Position numbers and translations under genes: made by a program
NCBI GenBank assembly: GCA_029007035.1
Contig: JAQXHC010000042.1
Span: 1-39,938 of the forward strand
DNA from: Oscillospiraceae bacterium
GTDB lineage: Bacteria; Bacillota; Clostridia; Oscillospirales; Ruminococcaceae
Direction of reading: 5' to 3'
Length of the DNA stretch: 39,938 bases
Notes under the pieces: model-generated
What the model saw: only the letters and a program-made list of their open reading frames with translations
Database searches by the model: none
What the model was told of the DNA's origin: nothing
Shown: positions 23,218 through 31,315 of the stretch, piece by piece
Numbering within the stretch: position 1 is the stretch's first letter
Layout: every line of letters starts with the position of its first letter

Positions 23218-24657
23218 TTATTTTGATTTGCCGTATGCTTTCTGATGCTTTTTGCTGAGGACTTTCTTTGAAGCCTCTGCCAGCGATGCACAGGAAGCTC
23301 CTGACAAAGCCCAGTAAATCGGAGAAAATATGATGTTGCTGTTTCCGATGAAGAAAATCAGTGCGCCGGCGGAAAGAAGCATAAATGTGCATACGGCAGC
23401 GAGACTTTTGCGGTTGTGATTAACGATAGCCGCCGAATTTGCAATGAGCGACGCAATAACAGTGATCAGCAGTAGCAGCGAAGGAATTCCCCTTGTAGCG
23501 GCAGTGTACAGGTATTCATTGTAGTTTTTGTCAAATGTGTTGGGATTTTCCTGAATTATCTCACTGACATGAATCTGCGGATATACAAGCTGGTCGGGAC
23601 CTGCACCTGTAAGAGGATAAGTCTTGATAATATCAAGAGTCTCCTCTGTCATATAGGGGTAGAAACTGAGAGGATCTTCAATGTCGATTTCTGTCACGCG
23701 CTGGTCAAAAATTCCGCTTGCCGACAGTCTGTTATACGAATCCCACCACATAATACGACCGTCATAGAGTTTATATTCGCTGATGTTACCGATAAGTCCG
23801 GCTGAAACAATGATTATCGAGATAATAGGTGGAATAACGGCAGTGAGCAGTCCGGCAAGTCTGATTTTTGGGGATTTAGAGATAAACGCAGCAATGATTG
23901 TGCTAACCGCGGCGACTGCTATTCCTGCAAATCCCATGATAGTATGAGTGAACGGCATTGTAAATGAAAACAGAGCCGCACAGACTGCAAGAATGATCCT
24001 CGTCCGTTTGCTTCCTGTCATAATGAAGCCGATAAGAGCTGCTGTCAGCGACAGCGTGAGAAGCATCGAGAAGAAAATCGGATTCTGAGCCAGTCCCGAC
24101 ACTGCATGAGCCTTGATTTTAACGGAAACATAGGTGAAATCTCCGATTTTTCCGTAAAACAGCTGAACGAGCGCCCAGAGTGCATTAACTGCTCCCGACG
24201 CGATAACACCGTAAATCAGTGTGATTACGGATTTTTCGGTTTTAAGCGAGAGTCCTGTTATAAAGAAACAAAAGTAGAAGATAATAGCGAGGAGTCCCTC
24301 TCCTCTGCCGTCAGTTCCGTAGAAGCCGACCTGTCTGTTATAGCAGTCAAAAAGCGAAACAGCTCCAAAACCCAGCATTCCTGCAAAGGCGATGACCGGA
24401 ATAAGCATTTTTTTGGTTATATACTTTTTCATCATCGCGATCAGAGCAAAAATCATGCATACAACGCCGCCGAAAATCAAGCCTATCGTTTCGACTGAGA
24501 AGCCGACTTTATCGGTACATTGTGACGGAATTGCAAAAAGCGGCATCAGTACGAAAAGTCCTGCGAGAGCTTTTGATGCAAGCTGTGAATATTTTTCCTC
24601 AGTAAGATTGAGGATAAAATTTGATTTCTCCGATGTTTTGAAGAGCTGTTTTGCCAT
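23218..24657 (-). CDS. O-antigen ligase (Wzy/WaaL)-like polytopic membrane protein
   Basis: A 479-residue protein with about 12 hydrophobic segments. The large outside loop near residues 290-385 carries the family features: DGRIMWWDSYNRL, YPLTGAGPDQLVYPQ and DKNYNEYLYTAATRGIPSLLLL (the Wzy_C pattern of an Asn/His before EYL). GTDGRGEGLLAIIFY near residue 115 is seen in Gram-positive members. Such enzymes move lipid-linked glycans onto lipid, polysaccharide or protein. Start: ATG 24657 with AAGGAAGG. It begins 23 nt after the dockerin protease gene, probably in the same transcript; this invites a role in glycosylating secreted protein linkers, which is inference. Confidence 0.75.
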   Translation of the reverse strand: MAKQLFKTSEKSNFILNLTEEKYSQLASKALAGLFVLMPLFAIPSQCTDKVGFSVETIGLIFGGVVCMIFALIAMMKKYITKKMLIPVIAFAGMLGFGAVSLFDCYNRQVGFYGTDGRGEGLLAIIFYFCFFITGLSLKTEKSVITLIYGVIASGAVNALWALVQLFYGKIGDFTYVSVKIKAHAVSGLAQNPIFFSMLLTLSLTAALIGFIMTGSKRTRIILAVCAALFSFTMPFTHTIMGFAGIAVAAVSTIIAAFISKSPKIRLAGLLTAVIPPIISIIIVSAGLIGNISEYKLYDGRIMWWDSYNRLSASGIFDQRVTEIDIEDPLSFYPYMTEETLDIIKTYPLTGAGPDQLVYPQIHVSEIIQENPNTFDKNYNEYLYTAATRGIPSLLLLITVIASLIANSAAIVNHNRKSLAAVCTFMLLSAGALIFFIGNSNIIFSPIYWALSGASCASLAEASKKVLSKKHQKAYGKSK

Positions 24658-24680
24658 AGTGAATTACCTTCCTTGGAGTT

Positions 24681-26297
24681 TTATTTTTTTGAAACAGTTA
24701 CCGTATAGGTATCGTTTTCAAGGGAGTCGATTGTGATTTTCACGCCCGGGTCGATCGATTCGTTTTCCGAGCTGTCATACCAGCCGAAGCCTGATATGCT
24801 GCTGTCAATGGTGTCGCCTGTATGGAAGAAGTTATCCGTATCGGTATCGTTTACGATTCGGATAAGACGAGTACCCACTCCGTCATTATTGTATTCCGAG
24901 CCGTTCTGATATTTCAGATATGTATACCAGTAATCGCGCTGCAGCTCGGCATTGATGTGATAGATACGTACTCCGCTTCCGGTATTGACCCACCATGCAG
25001 GTGAGCTGTTATTTCCCTCCGCTGTCGCGTATTCGACGATGAAATATTCCGAGAAATACTGTCCGTCAAGCTCTCCGCAGGGGATAATCAGGCAGTTTCC
25101 GTCTGCGGTCTGAGCATTTTTCAGTGTAAAGGTCTGCGAATCGGCTGAGCTGTCATAAACAGAAATCTGGCTGCTGTCGTACCAGCCGAGCATGAGTTTT
25201 GAAAATGCTCCGAAATCGGTCGTTGCATCGGTGTCCATCAGCTCAATGCCGGCGGTTCCGTGCATACCCTCGGAGTCATTGCCCCAGTAGAGGTAGTAGT
25301 CCGGAAGTCCCATGCAGTGTCCCATTTCGTGGAGATAGCTGCTTACGAAGTTTTTGTAATTGTCAGCTGCTTCAATCTGAGCATTTCCTGTAATGATGTG
25401 ACCGACCGACACGCCGTCAACGCGGTAATTCGGGTCGCCGAAGCCGCCTGCGCAGGGCCACCAGTTATCATCGCCCGCTGAAGTTGGAACGGTAAAGAGA
25501 GTTGCGTCAATCATTCCGTCGCCGTCGCCGTCGAACTGTGCGAAATCAACTGAATCCTTGAATGCTTCATAGCATTCCTCCGCAAGCTTGACTTTATCGG
25601 TATCGTATGCAGAACGGTTTTCCTTTGTGGTGTAGCGGAAAGTCTTTCCGCCAAGATTCATTGCTCCCTTTGAAGAACGCTCATAGAATGCGCTCATGCT
25701 GTCGAAAGGATAGTTTGAATCCGAAGTGTCTTCTTCGCCAAAAGCGATTTCGTCTATCTGTTCGGCTGTCGGGTCAAAGTCGTATTTGCAGTCCGGGAAG
25801 TCAACATAGAATATCACAAGATTTGCTTCACCCTGTGATGGGAGGGAGGCTCCGCATTCGGCTATAGACGGGCTGATGAAGTCAGGCTTCTGCTCGGGTG
25901 TGGTTGTTTCAGGCGGAACGGTCGTAGTTTCCGGCGGAGCAGTTGTCGTTTCGGGTGGGGTGGTTGTAGGTTCTTCTTCACTGTAGATACCGATAGGCTC
26001 GATTGTTCCTGTTACGAGCTTTCTGAGTATTGCGAGATCGAGAGAGGTGATTTTTCCGTCCTTGTCGATGTCGGCGTTATATCCGCATTCTTCAGCGATA
26101 GAGCCGGTGCAGAGAAGGTATTTTGAGAGGATTACCAAATCTGCTGCGTTTACCTCCATGTCGTGATTTACGTCACCGTAATAGCCGAGCAGAGTCCGCT
26201 CGGCTGCTGCGTTGCTTTCGGGAAGCATTACTGCCGCCGAAACTGCGCCTGCTGCCGAAAGAGTAAGGGCTGCAAGCTTACATACTGTGTTTTTCAT
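24681..26297 (-). CDS. secreted M6-family metalloprotease with N-terminal dockerin
   Basis: A 538-residue exported protein. Signal peptide at about 1-32. Type I dockerin at about 38-98 with two calcium-binding repeats (DVNHDMEVNAADLVILSKYL and DIDKDGKITSLDLAILRKL). Linker of three PPETTT repeats at 114-134. Metalloprotease domain to the end, with zinc motif HEMGHCMGLPD (323-333; HExxHxxGxxD), as in M6 (immune inhibitor A-like) peptidases. FDGDGDGMID (255-264) is a calcium-loop-like stretch. Dockerins are usually C-terminal; here it is N-terminal. Start: ATG 26297 with AAGGAG; earlier in-frame ATGs would precede the signal peptide without a site. Role: probably processing or turnover of cellulosomal or surface proteins. 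Confidence 0.9.
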   Translation of the reverse strand: MKNTVCKLAALTLSAAGAVSAAVMLPESNAAAERTLLGYYGDVNHDMEVNAADLVILSKYLLCTGSIAEECGYNADIDKDGKITSLDLAILRKLVTGTIEPIGIYSEEEPTTTPPETTTAPPETTTVPPETTTPEQKPDFISPSIAECGASLPSQGEANLVIFYVDFPDCKYDFDPTAEQIDEIAFGEEDTSDSNYPFDSMSAFYERSSKGAMNLGGKTFRYTTKENRSAYDTDKVKLAEECYEAFKDSVDFAQFDGDGDGMIDATLFTVPTSAGDDNWWPCAGGFGDPNYRVDGVSVGHIITGNAQIEAADNYKNFVSSYLHEMGHCMGLPDYYLYWGNDSEGMHGTAGIELMDTDATTDFGAFSKLMLGWYDSSQISVYDSSADSQTFTLKNAQTADGNCLIIPCGELDGQYFSEYFIVEYATAEGNNSSPAWWVNTGSGVRIYHINAELQRDYWYTYLKYQNGSEYNNDGVGTRLIRIVNDTDTDNFFHTGDTIDSSISGFGWYDSSENESIDPGVKITIDSLENDTYTVTVSKK

Positions 26298-26310
26298 TAT
26301 TAAACTCCTT

Positions 26311-26387
26311 TTGGCAACATCGCACAATTAACGTTTGTCACTTTAGCTGCACATATATATGACGATAATTATGCGGTTTTGCCTTTG
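26311..26387. repeat. dispersed palindromic element, copy E
   Basis: GGCAACATCGCACAATTA (left) and the inverted right end GGCAAAACCGCATAATTA match at about 15 of 18 positions. The element lies immediately upstream of the M6 protease ribosome binding site on the minus strand, so it folds within that mRNA leader. Confidence 0.6.
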
Positions 26388-26417
26388 ATTTATTTCACAG
26401 GATCCGCATAGAGGGAG

Positions 26418-26504
26418 CGGCATCCTTATGATTCATATATATACTCTGCACTGTCGCAGCTGATGCCGAATCGTCTCAAAGTTTCCGGCATCCTTTATAT
26501 TATA
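26418..26504 (-). promoter_or_regulatory. M6 protease promoter candidate and alternative-pairing leader
   Basis: CGGCATC occurs at 26418-26424 and 26486-26492, and its complement GATGCCG lies between them at 26462-26468. The middle copy can pair with either outer copy but not both, the arrangement used by attenuators. A minus-strand TATAAT (26504-26499) just upstream would start the RNA at the first copy, but its -35 is poor. Confidence 0.35.
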
Positions 26505-26523
26505 ACAGCGCGCAGTATAAAAC

Positions 26524-26555
26524 AAAACTGCGGACAGTAATGAACCGTCCGCAGT
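26524..26555 (-). terminator. rho-independent terminator of rny
   Basis: 9-bp stem (ACTGCGGAC 26527-26535 with GTCCGCAGT 26547-26555) followed on the minus strand by TTTTGTTTT, 7 nt past the rny stop. Confidence 0.85.
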
Positions 26556-26562
26556 ATTCCGC

Positions 26563-28140
26563 TTATTTGGCGTAGTCCGAAACTCTGCTTTCACGAATAA
26601 GATTAACCTTGATCTGACCGGGATAATCCATCTCGGTTTCGATCTGCTGGGCAATCTGTCTTGCAACAAGCACCATTTTTTCATCGTTGATAATTTCGGG
26701 AACAACCATGATTCTGACTTCACGGCCTGCCTGTACGGCAAAGCATTTCTCAACGCCCTCGTAGGAGTTGCAGATTTCTTCAAGCTTCTGGAGACGCTTG
26801 ATATAGCTTTCGTAATTTTCGCTTCTTGCGGCAGGTCTTGCAGCGGAGATAGCGTCGGCTGCCTGAACTATGCAGGCAATGACCGTTTTAGGCTCAACAT
26901 CGTTGTGGTGAGCTTCAATTGCGTGAATGATATTCTGATTTTCGTTGTATTTCTTACAAACGTCAACGCCGATCTGAACGTGCGAGCCTTCAATTTCTGA
27001 TGTAAGAGCCTTTCCGATATCATGGAGAAGACCGGCTCGTCTCGCCATATTTGCGTCAACGCCAAGCTCTGAAGCGAGAACTCCTGCGAGCTGGGCGACC
27101 TCAATTGAATGATCGAGGACATTTTGTCTGTAGCTTGTACGGAATCTGAGACGTCCGATGAGCTTGATGAGCTCGTGATTGATGCCGTGAACGTTAGTCT
27201 CGATAACAGCCCGTTCGCCCTCCTGCTTGATGCGGTATTCAACCTCGCGGCGGGCCTTGTCAACCATTTCCTCAATGCGGGTCGGATGAATACGACCGTC
27301 AGCGATAAGTTTTTCAAGAGCGATTCTTGCAACCTCGCGGCGGATCTGGTCAAAGCATGAAAGCGTGATTGCCTCGGGGGTGTCGTCAATGATAAGGTCA
27401 ACGCCGGTGAGGGTTTCAAGTGTACGGATATTTCTTCCCTCACGTCCGATGATACGGCCTTTCATTTCATCGTTAGGCAGCGGAACAACCGAAACGGCAG
27501 CTTCTGAAACCTGATCTGCGGCCACCTTGGCAATTGCCAGTGAGATATAGTTTCTTGCCTTTTCCTGACATTCGTCCTTGATCTGCTGTTCATAGGCAGA
27601 AACCTTAACTGCTTTTTCGTGAACAAGGTCGTCCTCAAGAGCAGAAATGATATATTCCTTTGCCTGTTCCTTGGTAAAGCCCGAAATACGCTCAAGAATA
27701 TCCATTTCACTTTTCTTGATTGCCTCGGCTTCCTTGAGCTTTTCCTCGGCTGATTTGATTTTCTGGCTGAGAATATCGTCTTTCTTTTCGAGGTTATCGG
27801 TTTTTTTATCGAGATTTTCTTCTTTTTGCTGAATGCGTCTTTCCTGACGAGTCAGCTCTGCTCTGCGGTCCTTGATTTCCTTTTCTGCGTCCGAGCGGAG
27901 CTTATGTATCTCGTCCTTGGCTTCGATAAGGGCGCTTTTCTTTTTGTTTTCAGCGTCCTTGCCAGCGTCCTCGAGGATACGTTCGGCTTCCTTTTCGGCA
28001 GAACCCATGATAGATTCGGCTTGCTGCTTGCGCCGTTCGATTCCTGCTTCAACGCCCTTGCCGTAAGCGATAAAACCTGCGGCGGCAGCGCCGATGAGCA
28101 GTGCGGCGATGATTAGAACAATAGCTAAAATCGGGTCCAT
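26563..28140 (-). CDS. rny: ribonuclease Y
   Basis: A 525-residue membrane-anchored endoribonuclease that starts mRNA decay in Firmicutes. N-terminal membrane segment at about 3-24 ([21 protein letters not shown]), long charged coiled coil at about 30-200, KH domain ([35 protein letters not shown]), then the HD domain with [13 protein letters not shown] and the metal-binding His/Asp pairs. Length is standard. I chose ATG 28140 (MDPILAI), about 11 nt after GGAGG; a second in-frame ATG at 28149 would lie only 2 nt from that site. Its leader of about 280 nt is strongly structured. Confidence 0.96.
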   Translation of the reverse strand: MDPILAIVLIIAALLIGAAAAGFIAYGKGVEAGIERRKQQAESIMGSAEKEAERILEDAGKDAENKKKSALIEAKDEIHKLRSDAEKEIKDRRAELTRQERRIQQKEENLDKKTDNLEKKDDILSQKIKSAEEKLKEAEAIKKSEMDILERISGFTKEQAKEYIISALEDDLVHEKAVKVSAYEQQIKDECQEKARNYISLAIAKVAADQVSEAAVSVVPLPNDEMKGRIIGREGRNIRTLETLTGVDLIIDDTPEAITLSCFDQIRREVARIALEKLIADGRIHPTRIEEMVDKARREVEYRIKQEGERAVIETNVHGINHELIKLIGRLRFRTSYRQNVLDHSIEVAQLAGVLASELGVDANMARRAGLLHDIGKALTSEIEGSHVQIGVDVCKKYNENQNIIHAIEAHHNDVEPKTVIACIVQAADAISAARPAARSENYESYIKRLQKLEEICNSYEGVEKCFAVQAGREVRIMVVPEIINDEKMVLVARQIAQQIETEMDYPGQIKVNLIRESRVSDYAK

Positions 28141-28202
28141 ACAGTGCATTACCTCCTTTTCAAAAATAAATAAAATTTTGTATCATAAACTTTATTACTA
28201 CC

Positions 28203-28321
28203 GAAAGGCGGTAAATGCCGCTTTTTTTATTCATTTGTAAATATATAAGCAAGAATCCTTTATAGGGATTCGCAAAACTTTTAAGAGCCTGTATTCGTGG
28301 CTCCCGGACGAAAAAACGTCC
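28203..28321 (-). promoter_or_regulatory. hairpin-rich 5' leader of rny
   Basis: Within the rny leader there are four short hairpins in a row: GGACG/CGTCC (28306-28321), GAGCC/GGCTC (28285-28303), GAATCC/GGATTC (28253-28271) and GCGG/CCGC extended by A/T pairs (28203-28226). A fifth imperfect one surrounds ATTACT/AGTAAT near 28386-28402. No known riboswitch is recognised. Confidence 0.45.
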
Positions 28322-28427
28322 TTTATTTGTTTTATCATATTTTTAAACCGCCGTATTGGCGAAATGATTTAAAACAAAGCTGCAATTACTGCCATAGTAA
28401 TATTCTGCAAATAAATACAACACTATT

Positions 28428-28456
28428 ATTATAAACTATTTCAGAGCTTGTGTCAA
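28428..28456 (-). promoter_or_regulatory. promoter of rny
   Basis: Consensus TTGACA (28456-28451), 17-nt spacer and TATAAT (28433-28428) on the minus strand, placing the start near 28421, about 280 nt before the start codon. Confidence 0.88.
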
Positions 28457-28663
28457 TAGATTTTTTTGAATTCTTCCACAATCAGAATTTGTATGTAAAT
28501 TTTACAAATCCGCGCTGCACCGGCGGCAGAGAACGGATTAGATCCGATGGAGGTTTGGCTGTGAGGCGACAGGAAAGCTGCAAGAGGTGTGCATAAAAGG
28601 CGGCGTTTGCCAATTGTCTTAAATCAATCTCTGTTTATTTGTGCAATATTGTACACATTTTTC
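28457..28663. other. intergenic region between divergent rny and GH9 promoters
   Basis: No gene seen. It holds an imperfect palindrome TGTGCAATATTGTACACA (28640-28657) ending 7 bp before the GH9 -35 box, a possible regulator site, and a palindrome ACGGATTAGATCCGA near 28533. The remainder is unexplained. Confidence 0.35.
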
Positions 28664-28692
28664 TTGACATTTTTTAAATAATGTGGCATAAT
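28664..28692 (+). promoter_or_regulatory. promoter of the GH9 cellulase gene
   Basis: TTGACA (28664-28669), 17-nt spacer, CATAAT (28687-28692), 46 bp before the start codon. Confidence 0.8.
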
Positions 28693-28738
28693 TAGGTAAA
28701 TATAAGATACGGTTAAACCGTAATGAGAGGAGCTTTTT

Positions 28739-31024
28739 ATGCTGAAAAAAATTTTAAGCGGGGTGATTTCTGCCGTCATGCTTACAGCAGCTGTTAATGG
28801 AGCAGGCAGCGTTCCGGATGCCGGAGCGGCGTTTGATGCCAACTATGCCGAAGCTTTACAGAAATCACTTTATTTCTATGAGTGCCAGCAGGCAGGACCT
28901 CTGCCTGACTGGAATCGCGTTGAGTGGCGTGCCGACTCCACAATGATTGACTCTGTTCCCGGCGGTTGGTACGATGCCGGTGACCATGTCAAGTTCAATC
29001 TTCCTATGGCTTACACCGCCTCAATGCTCGCGTGGGGAATTTATCAGTACCCGGATGGGGTTGAAAAATGCGGTCAGATGGATATTTATGTAAATAATCT
29101 CACCTTTGCCCTTGACTATCTCGCTGCCTGTGATTTAGGTGATGAGGTCGTTTATCAGTGCGGAAATGGTCAGATAGACCATACATGGTGGGGACCCGTT
29201 GAGCTTTATCAGTACGGAATGGAAGATTCAGGCACATCCTATGAAGCGGCTCGCGCAACTCTTTCGGCGTCCGAGGGCTGCTCGGCTGTATTCGGCGAAA
29301 TGGCAGCCGCTCTTGCCGCGGGCTGCTGCGCACTGAAGGGAAAAGTCGATTCCGCGAAGCTTGATGACTACCTCGCCCATGCAGAGAATATCTTCAAATT
29401 TGCCGACGCTTCAAAGAGCAACGATGTCTATAATAAAAGCGACGCAAGCGGATTCTACCGTTCAAGCCATTTCTACGATGATCTTTTTTATGCCGCAAAC
29501 TGGCTCTATATGGCTACCGGAGACAGTTCCTATCTTGACAAGGCTGCGGGTTATGTACCGAATCTTGATAAGGAACTTGGACTGGACGAGATGAAGTACA
29601 CATGGTGTATGTGCTGGGACGACGTTATGCAGGGCGGACTGCTGCTTTATGCACAGAATACAGGAAAATACGTCGACCGCGTTGAGAAGCACGTAAATTA
29701 CTGGACGAATACTATTGCGACAATTAACGGCACGGATGTGGGCTACTGCGATACATGGGGCTGCCTGAGATATGCCGAGACTGCTGCATTCATTGCAGCC
29801 GTTGCGTGTGACACGGTTCTTGCCGGCAAAGATACCTCCGCATACGAGGAATTCTATGAAAATCAGATAAACTACGTCCTTGGCGATAATGCAGACAACC
29901 GCAGCTACGTGGTCGGATACGGTGAAAATTCACCGAAAAATCCTCATCACAGAACAGCTCACGGTTCATGGAAAAATGCTCTTGATACTCCGGATGAAAA
30001 CCGTCATATTCTCTATGGAGCACTTGTGGGCGGTCCGAAACAGGACGGCTCTTATGAGGACGACCGTCAGAATTATATCAATAACGAGGTTGCCGACGAT
30101 TATAACGCAGGTTTCACTGCGATCCTCTGCAAGATGATTGATAAATACGGCGGTGAATGCGACCCTGCTTTCCCCGAGAAAGAGCTTCGCGACGGACCTG
30201 AGATTTACGTTGAGGCGAGCATGGGCAAGGCTTCCGCAAGCGGAGTAGATCTCAGCCTTAAAATAACCAATCACACCGCATGGCCGGCAAGAGTTGTCGA
30301 TAATGTTTCATACCGCTATTATATGGATCTCAGCGAGCTTATCGATGCCGGTCTTTCACCGTCGGATGTTGTTATCCGCTGTGACCGTGATCAGGCTGCG
30401 ATGTATTCTGCCGAGGGTGTTAAGCCTGCCGAGATTTCTCAGCCGATACATTACAGCGATAATATTTATTACATTGAAGTTACCTATCCTGACGGAAGAG
30501 CTTTTCTTCCGATTTCCGAGGGCAGATACCAGTGTGAGCTTATGCTTGCTCTTGTATACCCCAATTATGGCAGCGGCTGGAATGCGGATAACGATTTTTC
30601 CAATACAGACCTTACCGATGACGCGATGATCTCACCTTATATCCCCGTTTACATTGGCGGCGAGCTGTACTACGGAACTGAGCCGGACGGAACATCGGCA
30701 GACGGTTCGGGCGGAACAGGTGAAGACGTTACAAAGCCGACTCAGGAAGTTACTACCTCAGCTACCGGCCCGGTAACCGATACGACGGCTGACAGCGGTG
30801 AGAAGCTCCTTTACGGTGATGCCGACGATAACGGAGAGATAAACGTAAACGATACGGTTACCGTAATGTGCTTTGCGAACGATCCGGAATCCAATAAGCT
30901 TGTGTCTGAAAAGGCTGAAAAGCAGGCTGATGTATTTAATAACGGAGACGGAATCAATGCCTCCGACGCTGTTTCAATTCAGAAATACCTTGCTCATCTC
31001 ATCGGTGAACTCCCGGAAAGTTAA
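28739..31024 (+). CDS. GH9 endoglucanase with CBM3c-like module and dockerin
   Basis: A 761-residue secreted cellulase. Signal peptide about 1-31. GH9 catalytic domain about 33-470, with PGGWYDAGDHVKFN (Asp79/Asp82, catalytic base region), NPHHRTAHGS (His404) and NEVADDYNAG (Glu450, general acid). A CBM3-like module at about 485-640 (PEIYVEASM, LSLKITNHTAWPARVVDNVSYRYYMDLSEL) follows directly, as in theme-B processive endoglucanases. Ser/Thr/Gly linker about 648-690. Dockerin about 692-755 (YGDADDNGEINVNDTVTVM and DVFNNGDGINASDAVSIQKYL). It cuts beta-1,4-glucan in cellulose as a cellulosome component. Start: ATG 28739 with GAGAGG. Its TAA stop is part of palindromic copy D. Confidence 0.96.
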   Translation: MLKKILSGVISAVMLTAAVNGAGSVPDAGAAFDANYAEALQKSLYFYECQQAGPLPDWNRVEWRADSTMIDSVPGGWYDAGDHVKFNLPMAYTASMLAWGIYQYPDGVEKCGQMDIYVNNLTFALDYLAACDLGDEVVYQCGNGQIDHTWWGPVELYQYGMEDSGTSYEAARATLSASEGCSAVFGEMAAALAAGCCALKGKVDSAKLDDYLAHAENIFKFADASKSNDVYNKSDASGFYRSSHFYDDLFYAANWLYMATGDSSYLDKAAGYVPNLDKELGLDEMKYTWCMCWDDVMQGGLLLYAQNTGKYVDRVEKHVNYWTNTIATINGTDVGYCDTWGCLRYAETAAFIAAVACDTVLAGKDTSAYEEFYENQINYVLGDNADNRSYVVGYGENSPKNPHHRTAHGSWKNALDTPDENRHILYGALVGGPKQDGSYEDDRQNYINNEVADDYNAGFTAILCKMIDKYGGECDPAFPEKELRDGPEIYVEASMGKASASGVDLSLKITNHTAWPARVVDNVSYRYYMDLSELIDAGLSPSDVVIRCDRDQAAMYSAEGVKPAEISQPIHYSDNIYYIEVTYPDGRAFLPISEGRYQCELMLALVYPNYGSGWNADNDFSNTDLTDDAMISPYIPVYIGGELYYGTEPDGTSADGSGGTGEDVTKPTQEVTTSATGPVTDTTADSGEKLLYGDADDNGEINVNDTVTVMCFANDPESNKLVSEKAEKQADVFNNGDGINASDAVSIQKYLAHLIGELPES

Positions 31025-31086
31025 GGCAATATCAAGCGGTTCCTGTAATAAAACCGAGAGGTATGCATTGTGCGGCGCTGCCTCAG
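31021..31086. repeat. dispersed palindromic element, copy D
   Basis: TTAAGGCAATATC at the left and the inverted right end TGAGGCAGCGCCGCACAATG. The left end supplies the stop codon of the GH9 gene, so the element abuts or trimmed the coding sequence. A TACCGG/CCGGTA hairpin follows near 31091-31107. Confidence 0.5.
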
Positions 31087-31171
31087 GAAAGTACCGGTTA
31101 ATCCGGTAAGCAGGATGTGTAAAGCCTGTGTTAAAGGAAATATTTACATATACCGGAGAGCCGCTGTGTGA

Positions 31172-31200
31172 TTGACAAAGCAGACAAAATAATATATAAT
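31172..31200 (+). promoter_or_regulatory. promoter of the GDSL hydrolase gene
   Basis: Perfect TTGACA (31172-31177), 17-nt spacer, TATAAT (31195-31200). Confidence 0.9.
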
Positions 31201-31208
31201 TACGATAA

Positions 31209-31238
31209 ACTCTGCCGCATATAAAATTGCGGCAGAGT
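31209..31238 (+). promoter_or_regulatory. 5' hairpin of the GDSL hydrolase mRNA
   Basis: ACTCTGCCGC (31209-31218) pairs perfectly with GCGGCAGAGT (31229-31238) at the very 5' end of the expected transcript, and a TCCCGA/TCGGGA hairpin follows near 31268-31291. Without a T tract it more likely protects the mRNA than ends it. Confidence 0.5.
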
Positions 31239-31315
31239 CATGTACATAAGGACATTTTGATGAATCTCCCGATATATACAGCTTTCGGGACGAGAACCAA
31301 GAGGAGGATTTAAAA

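Noticed and set aside
28501..28625. Riboswitch (c-di-GMP or glycine type) upstream of the GH9 gene
   Set aside because: Some GC-rich motifs are present, but no conserved aptamer core could be matched, and the segment lies upstream of the GH9 promoter.
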